The position numbers were made by a program, and so were the translations under genes. The notes under the pieces are model-generated. The model was not told the DNA's origin. It saw nothing but the letters and a program-made list of their open reading frames with translations, and did no database searches. From positions 27,726,692-27,790,691 of the forward strand of contig CM051458.1 in NCBI GenBank assembly GCA_028274465.1: 64,000 bases of DNA, read 5' to 3'. This document shows, piece by piece, positions 24,275 through 35,589 of this stretch (position 1 is the first letter of the stretch; each line of letters starts with the position of its first letter). The stretch comes from Plantago ovata (lineage: Eukaryota > Streptophyta > Magnoliopsida > Lamiales > Plantaginaceae).

Positions 24275-25123
24275 TGTAGAGGTAAGATCTAGAAAGATTA
24301 CAAACGCTCTTAAATTACAAACTTCTCGAATTATAAAGAACTACTAAACTCTCTAAGTCACCATGATTTGACACAACACACGAATCTTGTTTAATGCTGG
24401 CACCCAAGTCTTCTGACTCTCAATGTCCAATAGAGCACCTGAGATTAAAAAGGCGCGTGTGGATGTGTGTTTATCTCCGACTTGCCTAAGTCAAGCCGGT
24501 GCGAGACTTTACATGAAGGAGCTTGAAGGTTCTCCTTGTCTTTAGAGTAATAAATGTACTTAATTAAGACCAGTTACTTTTTTCTTTGGAAATGGTGCCC
24601 TTATATAGTTGATGTCAAACCCTAGGTCGACCCAATCTCCTGCTTCCATCTGTCAGCTTCTTATTCGTCCATACATGTTGGGTAGGCCCAACGTTGACCT
24701 TCATGGGCTTGGCCCAGGCCCATTTATCTGTATCTTCTTGTGCTATCTAGAAGATTCCACACTTCTCTTGTCCTTTGTCTCCATGTAGTTGTGGTGCGAA
24801 CCTTGTCCTGATCCAATTGTAAAACAATACAAACAAGTATTTAAGCTTCGTAATAAATGAGCTTCGTACACTCTGACCTGTTTAAGTGCTTGAGTAATGC
24901 TCCTTGTCCCTCTGACTCCTGTTCCGGACCTCGAAATCTCTCCCTCTCTAGAAGTAGTTATTTTAATGAATTAGGCACATTTGTAAAAATGCCCTCGAGG
25001 TCCACATAATTCAAGGTTCGGATCTTTTAGGTTCGCGGCCTTTCACCGACGCTTGTATTTACGAAGCTTCCTAGTTCGTGGTGGAACGCACGATACGAAC
25101 TAGACATATTTTCCTTATCAACA
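24275..25123 (-). repeat. 5' LTR of the Tat element
   Basis: 849 bp with the same TG...CA ends as the copy at 7,513-8,362. In element orientation it precedes the primer-binding site and gag. Confidence 0.93.
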
Positions 25124-25350
25124 CGTTTCATTTTGTTGACTATTCTATGCTCTGTTTGACCTCTTTTTACTCCTAAACTATAACGAAAAATTAATTTGTG
25201 AAAGCATATTATGAAAATATAGTGTCTCTACTTTCATTATATAATTGTATCAATTATTTTTTCGTTAAGATTTATGATTTATTAGAGGTCAAACGAGGTG
25301 ACGAAAATACCAACAAAATAAACGTAAGAAATAACTGGGACAGAGGGGTA

Positions 25351-25950
25351 AATGACACGGAGGTTTGATTTTTTTAGCGATTTAATCAATTTATAAACTA
25401 TTGTTTCCCAAGTTTTAGTACTAGCTCAAAAACTTGGTGGAAAATAAAAAATTATTTTTTTAACTAGAATGCTTGTACAATATTATTTTCAATGCTAGAT
25501 TACTTGATTAGAAAATGTAAATTTTATCAAAAGAAGAAGGATAAATATGATTTCAATATATTATAAGCTTAAAAATAATCGCTTGTATAAGCAATCAAAA
25601 CAAGATTAAACAAAATTGTAAGCAATAAACTCCTATGAAAATCGCTTACGCGTGACTCGTTTTTCTAGTATACTTAATAAGAATAAAAAATGAAATCAAC
25701 CAGGGACCACAACTAACACGTTTCATTACTTGAACAATGGGGCTAAGTTGTTATTTTCCCTTATGTTATTATGTTTCGCATCTGCACGGCTGTATATATG
25801 GATATAAGGGCATTTTAGTAAATATCAATGTGCAAGTTGATGGTATAAGTTGTATTTATTGTGTGGTCAGGATCACAAGATATATAAAATACAATATGAC
25901 GATTATGATCTAATGTTCCACAATAAATACCAGGGGATATAGGATCTAAT
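25351..25950. other. AT-rich spacer, no gene recognised
   Basis: About 600 bases between the MITE end and the presumed leader of the B3-like gene. It contains a short inverted repeat (caagtttt ... aaaacttg near 25,410-25,440) but no credible coding frame. The last part could include the promoter of the B3-like locus; no clear TATA box could be assigned. Confidence 0.45.
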
Positions 25951-25954
25951 ACAC

Positions 25955-26058
25955 GACGTCAGTAACTCTCACTCACAGTTTCCCCTTTCCCAACTGATCC
26001 GAATAGCAGAATTGGTCTCTCCGAATCCAGATCTGAATCCTTCAGACGTAGCAGAATT
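25955..26058 (+). other. Possible 5' leader of the B3-like gene, left half
   Basis: A pyrimidine-rich stretch (gtaactctcactcacagtttc) ends in agcagaatt exactly at the Copia insertion. It continues on the other side of the element at 30,871 with ggtttcccattc and gaatccttcagac. A diverged copy of the same words lies just upstream (gaattggtctctccg and gaatccttcagac, about 26,010-26,045), so the leader also has a short internal duplication. The sequence looks like a 5' UTR, but no transcript evidence is available. Confidence 0.3.
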
Positions 26059-26262
26059 TATAAGAATTAGTACCGCTTGAATGATTTTATTCATCTCATA
26101 TCAAAAATATATACAACCAGAATTACATTACAAAATCACAACAAATATTGTTGAGTATAAGTCTAAAGATATGTACCTAAGATTATAAGGAAAATATATG
26201 TTGAGAATCCAATGGTACAGAAAAACGAATCAATGATTGATATCTATAAATTATTTCATTTA
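26059..26262 (-). repeat. 3' LTR of the 204-bp-LTR Copia
   Basis: Begins tataagaattagtacc and ends attatttcattta. It is matched by 30,662-30,865. A polypurine tract adjoins it (26,263-26,276; minus strand aacttgagggggag). Confidence 0.92.
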
Positions 26263-26269
26263 CTCCCCC

Positions 26270-28480
26270 TCAAGTTGGAGCATGTAAGTTGCGAACGCCC
26301 AACTTGCCCGTAAGAAATCTGAAACGATCCGTTCCAATCGGCTTTGTACATATGTCCGCCACCTGATTCTTGCTATCGATGTATCCAGGAACAATGTCAC
26401 GTGACTCTACCTGTTCACGAACAAAATAACAATCCATCTCTACATGCTTTGTTCGTTCGTGGAATACAGGATTATTCGCAATGTGTCGGGCTGCTTGATT
26501 GTCACAGAACAATGGCGTTGCACCATTTATGATCACTTCAAAATCACGTAAAAGCCAACGCAACCACAAAATCTCACTGACAGTTGTTGCCATTGAGCGA
26601 TACTCAGCCTCTGCTGAAGATCGGGAGACAACAGACTGCTTCTTGGTCCGCCAAGAAATAGGAGCACCCCCAAGGAATATGATGTAACCGGTTCGTGATC
26701 GACGTGTCAAGGTGCAACCTCCCCAATCCGCATCGCAATAAGCTGCGAAATCAAAACCTCCATGTGCAGGAAATAATATTCCTTGTCCTGCTGTACCCTT
26801 TAGGTACCTTAAAATTGTAACAACAGCCTCCATGTGAGGCTCACGTGGATCAGTAACAAACTGGCTAAGCATGCTGACCGCAAATGCGATATCAGGCCGT
26901 GTGACTTGTAGGTATAATAAACGGCCAATAAGTCTTCGATACCGACCAGAATCGACCTTCAGTTTGTCTTCCTCCTTACCCAAGCGAATATTTTGCTCCA
27001 TTGGGAAGTCGCTAGGTCTAGCACCCTGCAAACCACTTTCTTCAAGGATATCCAAAGTATATTTTCGTTGGCTAAGCACCAATCCTTCTGATGTGCGAGC
27101 AACCTCAATGCCAAGGAAATATTTCAATGGCCCTAAATCTTTGATACTGAATTTCTCATCAAGGTGTTTCTTCACAAAACACATCTCTTCATCATTGTTA
27201 CCCATCAAGATTACATCATCAACATAAATGAGTGCGGAAACGTAAATGGTACCTTTCTTGAAAATGAAGAGTGAATGGTCTGCACGGGATTGTCGAAATT
27301 CAATATCAAGCAATGCTCTTGTGAATTTATGATACCAATTCCGAGATGCTTGCCTTAACCCATACAATGATTTGCGTAATCGACAAACACGGGTATCACC
27401 CTCTTTAGCAAAACCTTGAGGAATTCGCATATATACTTCTTCATCAAGGTCGCCATGTAGGAACGCATTGTTCACATCTAGTTGATGAATAGCCCAATTT
27501 TTCTTCACTGCTACAGCTAACATACTTCAAACAGTTACCAACTTTGCAACAGGAGCGAAAGTTTCATGAAAATCAATCCCTTCCACTTGTGTGAATCCTT
27601 TAGCGACTAATCGCGCCTTATAACGCTCAATACTACCATCTGGTTTGTACTTGATTTTGTACACCCATTTGGAGTCAACCAGTCGTTTTCCAGGGGGTAG
27701 ATGTTCCAGAGTCCATGTCCCATTTCTTTCAAGAGCCTCAACTTCTTTCTTCATTGCGTCTCTCCAATTCGTGTCCTTGATAGCCTGGTGAAAATATTTT
27801 GGCTCATCATGGGTAGTGATGGCTGCTAAGAAAGCCATGTGAGAACTCGAAAAATTATCATAAGAGACATAATTAGATAAGGGATGTACCGTCGAGGAAC
27901 TTGAAGTGGCGGTGGGTCGCGAATGGTCTATGGAGGGCGGCAAAGTGACCTCGTAGTCCGATAGATTCTTTGGCAAAGTTTTCAACCTTTTACTTTGACG
28001 CAACTCGTCCATTTCACGCGGAGGTGTGGGGTTCTGTCCTAACAAATCATTTTCTTGCACAGGATCATTGCTTTGTTGCAAGTCATGGCCCAAGGAAACA
28101 TCGTGACTAGAATTGGCTTCACATTCTCTAGTGGTTGGGTTTTGATCATTGTGTGATTCAACCAAATCATCAGAATAATTTAAGAGCTCAAATGGTGTAC
28201 TTGCCATCTCTTGATCCATATTCACCTTCTCAAAAGGAAAAATGTTTTCTAAGAATTTGACATCTCGTGACGTATAAATCTTGTGATCCATTAGGTCGTA
28301 AACGCGATATCCCTTTTGGCCATTTGGGTAGCCAACGAAAACACATGGCCTACCCCTTTCCGCAAATTTATCACCCCCCTTTTTGTTGTCACGAGCATAG
28401 ACTAAACAACCAAAAACTCGAAGGTGATCATAACTTGGTTTTGTACCCAGCAAAATTTCGAAAGGGGTTCTGTTACCCAC
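26270..28480 (-). pseudogene. Copia integrase end, reverse transcriptase and RNase H
   Basis: Two adjoining open stretches on the minus strand. The upstream one has the integrase C-terminal part (GNRTPFEILLGTKPSYDHLRVFGC) and the RT start (WTLEHLPPGKRLVDSKWVYKIK; ARLVAKGFTQVEGIDFHETF). The downstream one has LDVNNAFLHGDLDEEVYM, the active site IYVDDVILMG, and RNase H with SAEAEYRSMA, FCDNQAA and VADICTKPIG. All domains needed for reverse transcription are recognisable. The copy as a whole is broken. Confidence 0.9.
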
Positions 28481-30584
28481 AACTTTCGAAAGGGGTTTTG
28501 TACGCTGAAGTTAAAACACATTCTCCCCAAAACTTTACTGCTAAATTAGCTTCAAATCTTAAAGCTCTAGCAACCTCAAGTAAGTGCCTATGCTTCCTCT
28601 CCACGACCCCATTTTGTTGAGGCGTATCGGTGCAAGAAGTTTCTAGAACAATTCCATTTTCATCATAGTAATTCATCATAAAACCAGATTTAAACTCAGC
28701 ACCATTATCACTTCTAATTCTTTTGACTCTTGTTTCAAACTGTGTTCTAACCATATTGCAAAAAGTAGTCAAGCATTGGCCAACTTCAGATTTATATCTC
28801 AGTAAATATACCCAAACGGCACGACTGAAATCATCAACAATGGTCAAAAAATAATAACCCCCTGAATGTGAGGGGACCCTGTAACCACCCCAAATGTCAC
28901 AATGCAGAAGTTCAAAACATGAAGAAGTTTTAATGCTACTATGCGGAAAAGGAAGCCTAGTCTGCTTAGCCTTTACACATGAATCACAAGGCTCATCATT
29001 ATTATAAAAAAGGTTACCCAAAGTATCAATGTGTTGAATCTTTCCACTGGATGCATGACCCAACCGCTTATGCCAAATGTTCGGAGTTACAGTGACTGCC
29101 AAAGCCGCACCTCCCTCTTGAACCGGTTCCATATAATAAAGACCATTGCTACACCTGCCCACGCCAATCAATCTCCTCGAGTGTGAGTCCTGTATCACAC
29201 AAAAATCAGGAAAAAAAGTCAAAATGCAACCAAGGTCTCTTGTTAGTTTACTTACTGAAAGTAAGTTGCATCTGAAATCTGGAATGTTTAAAACATGGTC
29301 GATTTCAATCCCATTCGGCAATTTAGTGCTACCAATCCCTTTGACTGGCACGCTATCACCATTTGGAATCCTCACAGGCAGTCCATTTTTATATGATCTT
29401 TGGTTTTGCAAAATATTTTCATCACATGTGATGTGCTCAGTTGCCCCTGAATCTATTATCCACGGTTTATTGAAAATAATCTTACCAGCCATGTTGGCTA
29501 CTGGGGATGCTTGATTTACCACTGAGCTTTCTTCGCTACCACTGTAATGGCGCAACAGTCTCGCATACTGTTCAGAGTTGAGTCCAGGTATCGGGCTCAT
29601 CTCCATTTCACCGTTGGCTGCCCGAGGATAATTTCTTCGTTCTCCTTCACGGTCTCCAACGCCTCGCTCGTTTCTTTTCCCTTGTTCACGCTGCTTATTT
29701 TTCCACCATTCCGGGTACCCAATGATTTCAAAACAACCATCGTATGAGTGTCCTGTTCTGCCACAATTTTTACATTTCAGGCCATCACGCCTAGGAGCCC
29801 TTCGACCAGTATCATGGGTTTGGACTTGCAAAGCTGCTGCTTCGAGATTCGGTTTACGCATGCTTGAAATCATCCTCTGCTGTTCATCTTCAGCCACAAA
29901 ATGGTATGCTGATCCAAGAGAGGGTGTGGGTTTCATGCTCAAAATCTGAGTTTTGATGGTGTTGAAAGCCTCATCCAACCCCATTAGGAACTCGTATAGC
30001 TGTTCTTTCTCTCTAGCTTCAACTATTCGCTTTGGCAAATTGCAAACACATTTCCCACATGTGCATGTTGGGGTGGGACATGCCGACTGAATTTCATCCC
30101 AAAGCCCTCTGAGTTTCGTAAAATAAGACGAAACTGAGGCTTTGTCTTGCCTTGTCAAAGTCAAGGCTTTCTTCAACTCGTACGCGCGAGGCGCACTCTC
30201 CTTTCCAAAACGCTCTTCAAGGTCCTTCCAGATCTCATTTGATGTCTTGGCGTGCTTCACGCTGTTTCGAATCTCCTTTTCCATGGCATTTGTGAGCCAT
30301 CCTTTTATCATGGCATCACATCTCAACCACAACATCTTGTCAGCCGGTTTCTCCTCTGGAATAGGAATCGAACCGTCAACAAATCCAATCTTGTTTTTTG
30401 CAAACAAGAAGTTTTTCATCTCTTGTGCCCAATCACCATAATTTTCGTCATTCAGTGTCTCGTTTACATGAATCTGCCTTGGGTAATCTGAAGCCTGCAA
30501 GTAATACGGAGACATGGGATCAACTGTAGGGAAGGATGTCAATTCCGACGATCCAGAGTTGTTATCATCACTGGTTTTCGTCAT
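28473..30584 (-). pseudogene. Copia gag, protease and integrase
   Basis: An open stretch of 703 codons on the minus strand starting MTKTSDDNNSGSSELTS. The copia-type gag (DENYGDWAQEMKNFLFAKNK; WKDLEERFGKESAPRAYELK) is followed by a CCHC-type knuckle (CKNCGRTGHSYDGC, about residue 270). The protease has WIIDSGATEHITCD. Integrase has its zinc-binding start near HKRLGHASSGK with CDSCVKAKQ, and a catalytic core with LHCDIWGGYR, IRSDNGAEFKS and PQQNGVVERKHRHLLEVARAL. Order and spacing are standard for a Copia polyprotein. RT follows in the neighbouring frames. Confidence 0.9.
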
Positions 30585-30646
30585 GTTGTGTTTGAAGTGG
30601 TTTTATGCGGTGTTGGGGCAGTAGAACTAGGTTTAAGATCGAATAA

Positions 30647-30661
30647 CCTGCTCTGGTGCCA
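30647..30661 (-). promoter_or_regulatory. Primer-binding site of the 204-bp-LTR Copia
   Basis: On the minus strand tggcaccagagcagg adjoins the 5' LTR directly. It is a variant of the initiator-methionine tRNA complement (tggtatcagagc) used by most plant Copia elements. Confidence 0.75.
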
Positions 30662-30865
30662 TATAAGAATTAGTACCCCTTGAATGATTTTATTCATCTC
30701 ATATCAAAAATATATACAACCAGAATTACATTACAAAATCACAACAAATATTGTTGAGTATAAGTCTGAAGATATGTACCTAAGATTATAAGGAAAATAT
30801 ATGTTGAGAATCCTATGGTACAGTAAAACGAATCAATGATTGATATCTATAAATTATTTCCTTTA
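30662..30865 (-). repeat. 5' LTR of the 204-bp-LTR Copia
   Basis: 204 bp, matching the copy at 26,059-26,262. It is followed in element order by the primer-binding site. Confidence 0.92.
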
Positions 30866-30870
30866 GAATT

Positions 30871-30943
30871 GGTTTCCCATTCAATATTCTTCTTCTCCGA
30901 ATCCTTCAGACTCTCAATATTATTCTTCTTTCCCCATTCAGGT
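30871..30943 (+). other. Possible 5' leader of the B3-like gene, right half with splice donor
   Basis: Continues the sequence interrupted by the Copia element. It is rich in ttcttctccg and ttcttctttcc and ends in ccattcag followed by gtagct, a plausible GT donor. The candidate acceptor is atctcag just before the ATG at 45,000. Confidence 0.3.
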
Positions 30944-31018
30944 AGCTTCACTCTCCTTTCTCCTAATTTTTAGGTTTTTGTAAGTTGCGGTTGCTTAATG
31001 TCTCCATTCTCCATGACT

Positions 31019-31263
31019 TCTAGTCGAAATTGTCTGTTGTTGAATGATTTCTAGTCGAAATTGTGTGTTGTTGAATGATTTCTAGTCGAAATTGTCTGTT
31101 GTTGAATGATTTCTAGTCGAAATTGTGTGTTGTTGAATGATTTCTAGTCGAAATTTTCTGGTGTTGAATGATTTCTAGTCGAAATTGTCTGGTGTTGAAT
31201 GATTTCTAGTCGAAATTGTCTGCTGTTGAATGATTTCTAGTCGAAATTGTCTGTTGTTGAGTA
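31019..31263. repeat. 31-bp minisatellite, eight copies
   Basis: The word tagtcgaaatt recurs at 31,021, 31,052, 31,083, 31,114, 31,145, 31,176, 31,207 and 31,238, exactly every 31 bases. The rest of the unit is tgtctgttgttgaatgattt with single-base variants. It lies in the presumed intron of the B3-like gene. There are no spacers between units. Confidence 0.95.
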
Positions 31264-31426
31264 AATGTTGGTGAATTCTGGATTTTGTTTGTTAGGTCAG
31301 ACTGAGATGGATTTGAATGCAGATTGAGTGATGTGGTTATATTCCAATTGGATACACGTGTTTATGTGTGCCAACTTTGAATTCAGTGTGTGCGAAGTTG
31401 TTTGATATCTTTCGTTGGTTTTGATT

Positions 31427-31669
31427 TGACTCGATTTTGTTTGTTAGGTCAGAATGAGATGGATTTGTATGTTATACTTTTTTGGACTAGATGTTGTATA
31501 TTGTTTCTCTTGTTGGCTGAGCTTATGGATTTTACAGATAATGAGCTATGGACAGTAATAGTAAATAATGAGCTATGACTCGATTTTGTTTGTTAGGTCA
31601 GAATGAGATGGATTTGTATGTTATACATTTTTTGGACTAGATGTTGTATATTGTTTCTCTTGTTGGCTG
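31427..31669. repeat. Tandem duplication of about 149 bp in the presumed intron
   Basis: The segment from gactcgattttgtttgttag to aataatgagctatgac (31,427-31,575) repeats from 31,576. The second copy is interrupted at ggctg by the Athila-like complex and resumes at 44,602 with agcttatggattttacag. The duplication therefore predates the insertion. Confidence 0.8.
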
Positions 31670-32882
31670 TGATGAACGTGTATTTTACACTTTCATTCGA
31701 GTCTTTTTCACCAATTTAGCTATCCTCTAGGATAATTTAGCTTATATTTTATTGCATTTTATTAGAATAGTGTCACGTTTTCCTTTTCTTTGCATTTTTC
31801 AGGTTTTAGGTGAAAAACGTGTTTTTATAGGCAATATTGATGAAGTGGACGAGGTTTTGGTGTTCCGAGGACATTCTTGGAGTATCTAGAAGGTTCCGGA
31901 TGAGATTTGAAGCCTAGAGGACGATTTTCAAGGCTTAAAGGTCACTAGAAGGCAAAATCCGAGTCCAAAAAGGAAATGAAGACTAAAATCTCGCTGAAGT
32001 CGGTCTGGACGTCCCAGGCGAATCGCCTGGGACGTCAGGCGAATCGCCCCGCAGCAGGCGAATCGCCCGGCGTCTGGGGCGGTTCGCCCCGTGCTATTCC
32101 GAACATTATATATAGTTGCCTGTTTTTCTACGTTTTTCAGACCTTTTCACATTATTTTGAGAGACAAATTCTCCAGAGTCTGTTCTGGGAATTCTTAGCA
32201 TAGGAGACTCTTTTTCTTATCAATTTGGAGGATTAAGCATAGCAATTGGACCTCGTTGTTTATCAATTCTTGCTTGTGAGTTAGCAATTCTTCGGAGATT
32301 GACGCCCTTCGTAGGTAACTTGTATCTCACGATTTTTCTACTTTTATTTATTTATTTCAACATGTTTTTATTCAATCTTGCTTTGATTCTTGTTGATTGC
32401 AATTCATCTATGAGTAGCTAAATCTATCGTTGGTGATAGTATGTGATTTCTTAGCTAGGGTTCTTAATTATGCATGAATGGCTGTAACGCGATTCAGACT
32501 TGACTTATTGCTTTATTTCTTTGATCTATCTAAGCCCTCTATCTTCGTAGTGTTGAATTGAACGGAACACATTGGACAATTCATGATCTTAGATTTCTAT
32601 GCAAACGTTCAAGTACTTCATGCATGATTATTAACCTGATGCTTTGAATGATCATACTATTTCTAACTTCCATTATTATTGATAAGAAAATCTGTGCTAA
32701 GTCGTTTGTTGAGTTTATAGTTTAAGTTAAATTAGATAAAGCTAATTATAGTCCTTAGAGATCGACACTCGAGGTTATTTTACTTCTACACTACGTGCTT
32801 TGGTTTTCGTTGTAGTTGTGAATTGCCTTTGGCTAAAAATAAATTTATTTGATTAATTGAGTCTGACAATCTCGTTTCATCA
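31670..32882 (+). repeat. 5' LTR of the outer Athila-like element
   Basis: 1,213 bp, from tgatgaacgtgtattttaca to ctcgtttcatca. It has a strong dyad at 32,009-32,035, more GC-rich motifs to 32,090, and a TATA-like tatatata at about 32,107-32,114, consistent with a U3 promoter. It pairs with 42,260-44,596 by target duplication and sequence. Confidence 0.92.
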
Positions 32883-32885
32883 AAT

Positions 32886-32902
32886 TGGCGCCGTTGCCGG
32901 GG
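32886..32902 (+). promoter_or_regulatory. Primer-binding site of the outer Athila-like element
   Basis: tggcgccgttgccgggg lies three bases after the LTR. It is the standard site of plant Athila-type elements. Confidence 0.85.
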
Positions 32903-33211
32903 ACTATACTCCTTTTTTCTGTTTAGCTTATTTATATTTTCAGCATTCAGTTCCCTACAGAAGAACAGGCTCTGGGGGTTTGCTCTCAAAAAATTTCACT
33001 TTCTTACCCTATTTCTTTCCCCCTATATTTTTTAGTAAATTCATCTAATCTGATCTTGGTTACCTTGCGTGCTTGTGCTCTCGAAGTTCTCAGTTACATT
33101 GTGTTTGTTTGCACTCTTTGTGTTTTTCTTTGCAAGTTTTTGTTTTTCTTTTGTGGATTCTGCTCCTTGGTTTCTTGTTTCCTCATGTGCAGAAACTAGT
33201 CATATGAAAGG

Positions 33212-34143
33212 ATGAGTCAACTTCCGTTGCCCCGGTATGTGATGCCTCGAGGGCCTTGCATAACATTGGATGACGATTGCAGGAATTATGACTTTGATCC
33301 TTCGTACTACTCCATTCTCTCCACGTTTTCAATGGGTGATGATCCAAGAGGGTTCTTAGACACGTACGAGGAAGGAGTGTTGAGGATACCTCGTGAGAAT
33401 GAGGAGGGGGTTATTTTATCACATGAGCAACTTTGTATGAGAGGATTTATGGGAGCCTTGAAAGGGTACGCTCGAGGATGGCTCAGAATCCCGCCGGAAA
33501 AATCGTTGCGCACTTGGGGTGAAGTAACCAACAAGTTTCTGGAACATTGGGATAGGGACTCACCTCCCGGGTCAAGGGCATGGACGTCTCGCTTCAGTAG
33601 CCAGCCACCAGAAATCGACATTGCCGATGAAGAGGAATGTGGAGAAGAATCCATTGATGAGTCTCCTCAGTGCTTATCTTGGATTCCACGTCCTTACTTG
33701 CGGATGTCGAGGTTGTTGGTCAAGAGGAAGTTGTGGAGGAGGTGATAACTAAATCCATTGCTTCACTTGAGTCAGAAGGTGATGGCGTGAGTTGTGTTGA
33801 GGTCGAGGAGCCAATCTCTGAAGATTTTGGTGTCTCTGAATCAATTGCGGCAGATACTCTTGATCTCGACTCCTACGTTCTGGTCCATGCACCCACCTAT
33901 GAGTTCCAAAGGAGTTTTGATCCTCTTTTCTATTTTTATTTTCCATCTGATTCCCTTAGTTATTTTTTAGATTTTGTTTCTATTGGTTTTGTTAATTTTA
34001 GTTTTCAGGGAATCATGGACTTGTTGAGCAGATACGGAGAGGAGCCAAGGATGGTTCCCAAGATGCGAGGAGTAATGGAACGGATGCACAAGATTCGTTT
34101 CCATTTGATAATGGATAACATTAGTGGTAATGGTTGCATGTAG
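33212..34143 (+). pseudogene. Gag-like gene of the outer Athila-like element
   Basis: Starts MSQLPLPRYVMPRGP. A gag-like core (FMGALKGYARGWLRIPPEKS followed by LRTWGEVTNKFLEHWDRD) matches the segment before the helical end of retrotransposon gag domains. An acidic Glu/Asp-rich stretch follows in another frame. It is much shorter than the gag at 35,735 and has no zinc knuckle. No pol follows. It resembles the gag-only coding content of non-autonomous plant LTR elements. Confidence 0.55.
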
Positions 34144-34385
34144 TTTAGTTTTATCGCTTTCTTGCATTGCGTGCATATTTATTTTTCGTGTGTTTTTGGT
34201 GATAAAATAGGTTTTAAGATGATAATTTTGTGTTTTGGAAGGAAAAAGGCGTCTCCAGGGGTCTGGAGATGCCGGGCGAACCACCCCCCATGTGGGGCGA
34301 TTCGCCTGGCAAAACCAGGCCGCCTAGGACGTTCTGGACGCCCCAGGCGAATCGCCCCCCACCTGGGACGGTTCGCCCCGGGTGT

Positions 34386-35589
34386 TGATGAATGTGTATT
34401 TTACACTTTCATTTGAGTCTTTTTTCACCAATTTAGCTACCCTCTATGTTAATTTAGTTATATTTTAGTGCATTTTATTAGAATAGTGTCACGTTTCCCT
34501 TTAGTTTGTATTTTACAGGTTTTGGGTGAAAAATGAGGTTTTCCGGGCAATTATATTGAAATAGACAAGGAATTGGTGTTCCGAAGGCCTAATTGGAGTA
34601 TTCAGAACATTCCGGATACGATTTGAAGTCTAGGGGTCGAATCTGAAGGCTAAAAGGTCACTAGAAGGCAAAAACCGAGTTCGAAAAGGAAAAGATATTC
34701 AAAAACGCGTCGAAAACGCGTTTCAGCCGCCAGAACCTCCCGGGCGAGTCGCCCGGGACGTGGGGCGAATCGCCCCACACCAGGCGAATCTCCCGGTGTG
34801 TGGGGCGACTCGCCCCACACCTGCCGAACCACTGTATATTTGCTCAGTTTTCTCCGTTTTTCATACTTTCTCAGACCTTTTCTCTCACCTTTTTCATTAG
34901 TTTTAGGTAGGAATTCTCCAGAGCCTCTTCTGGGGATTCTTAGCTTAGGAGATACTTTTTCTTACCGTTTTGGAGCTTGTAATATCGCGATTCTTCGGAG
35001 ATTGACAACCTTCGGTAACATTGTATCTTACAGTTTTTCTATTTATATTTATTTATCTTTCAACATGTTTTCATTCAATCTTGCTATGATTTCTGTTGAT
35101 TGCATGACATCTATGAGTCGCTAAACTTCTCATTGGTGATAGTATGTGATTTCTTAGCGAAGGGTTAATAATTATGCTAATGGCTATATCGCGCATTATA
35201 GTTTGAGTTATTGCTTTATTTCTTTGATCTATCTAAAACCTCTATCTTCGTAATGTTGAATAATAACGGAACACAATTGGACAATTCATTGATCAAAGAT
35301 CTCTATGCAAAATCGGGGACTTCATGCATGATTATTAACCTGCTATGCTTTGAATGACCATACTATCATCAATCTCCATTATCTGTTAAGAAAAACCTTT
35401 GCTAAGTCGTCTGTTGATTTTATATTCATAAGTTAGATTAGATAAAGCTAGTTATAGTCCTTAGAGATCGACACTCGAGGTTATTTTACTGCTACACTAT
35501 GGTTTTCGTTGTAGTTGTGAATTGCCTTTGGCTCAAAACAAATTTATTTGATTAACTAGAATCTGACAAGTTCTAAAACCAGTTCATCA
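34386..35589 (+). repeat. Second Athila-like LTR, 5' LTR of an inner element
   Basis: 1,204 bp from tgatgaatgtgtattttaca to ccagttcatca, followed by its own primer site (tggcgccgttgccgggg, 35,593-35,609). It is closer to the solo LTR at 42,638 than to the outer LTRs: both have the words ctctatgttaatttag and cgcgtcgaaaacgcg. It therefore represents a second subfamily. No partner 3' LTR and no matching ggtgt target duplication were found downstream. Confidence 0.85.

Larger units (their letters stand above)
7513..25123 (-). mobile_element. Ty3/Gypsy Tat-lineage retrotransposon, both LTRs present
   Basis: A 17.6-kb element on the minus strand, about 14.1 kb without its two nested solo LTRs. In element order it has a 5' LTR (24,275-25,123), PBS, gag, protease, RT, RNase H, second RNase H, integrase, a 111-bp tandem array, an oppositely oriented extra gene and a 3' LTR (7,513-8,362). 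The flanks carry cattt (7,508-7,512) and cgttt (25,124-25,128), a target duplication with one later change. By eye the LTRs differ at about 11 positions plus two small indels in 850 bp (about 1.3%), or roughly 0.5-1 million years at usual plant rates. Gag and pol are mostly open. The main damage is the two insertions plus a few breaks in the extra gene. Confidence 0.93.
7483..25348. mobile_element. Stowaway-like MITE split by the Tat element
   Basis: The left 30 bases (7,483-7,512) and the sequence 25,124-25,348 form two inverted arms of one short element once the Tat insertion is set aside. The left arm has CTCATCACTCCCGATCATTT. The right end, read on the minus strand, has CCCCTCTGTCCCAGTTATTT. 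The similarity continues inward through ATTTTGTTG to GTTTGACCTCT on both arms. TA lies at both outer borders (7,481-7,482 and 25,349-25,350), the target of Tc1/mariner-type MITEs. Without the insertion it would be about 255 bp with no coding capacity. The consensus start of plant Stowaway elements is similar, but I could not search for the exact family. Confidence 0.65.
26059..30865 (-). mobile_element. Ty1/Copia retrotransposon with 204-bp LTRs
   Basis: A 4.8-kb element on the minus strand, bounded by exact gaatt duplications (26,054-26,058 and 30,866-30,870). Both LTRs are 204 bp (26,059-26,262 and 30,662-30,865) and differ at about 5 positions (2.5%), suggesting roughly 1-2 million years, a rough value from so short an LTR. 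All Copia domains are present in the order gag, protease, integrase, RT, RNase H. About two breaks are visible in the coding part. The LTR ends are TA...TA rather than TG...CA. The lineage within Copia is not settled. Confidence 0.93.

Noticed and set aside
1-25123. Treating the + strand Tat body and the minus-strand Tat element as one rearranged element
   Set aside because: Their gag proteins differ clearly, each carries its own gag-to-RNase H series, and the second has its own LTR pair and target duplication.
7513-25123. Reading the two 850-bp repeats as LTRs of different insertions
   Set aside because: They are about 98-99% alike, flank a consistent internal order with primer site and polypurine tract, and share a near-identical target duplication inside a reconstructable MITE.
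31019-31263. CRISPR-like array
   Set aside because: The 31-bp units are directly adjacent without spacers, in plant nuclear DNA, so this is a minisatellite.
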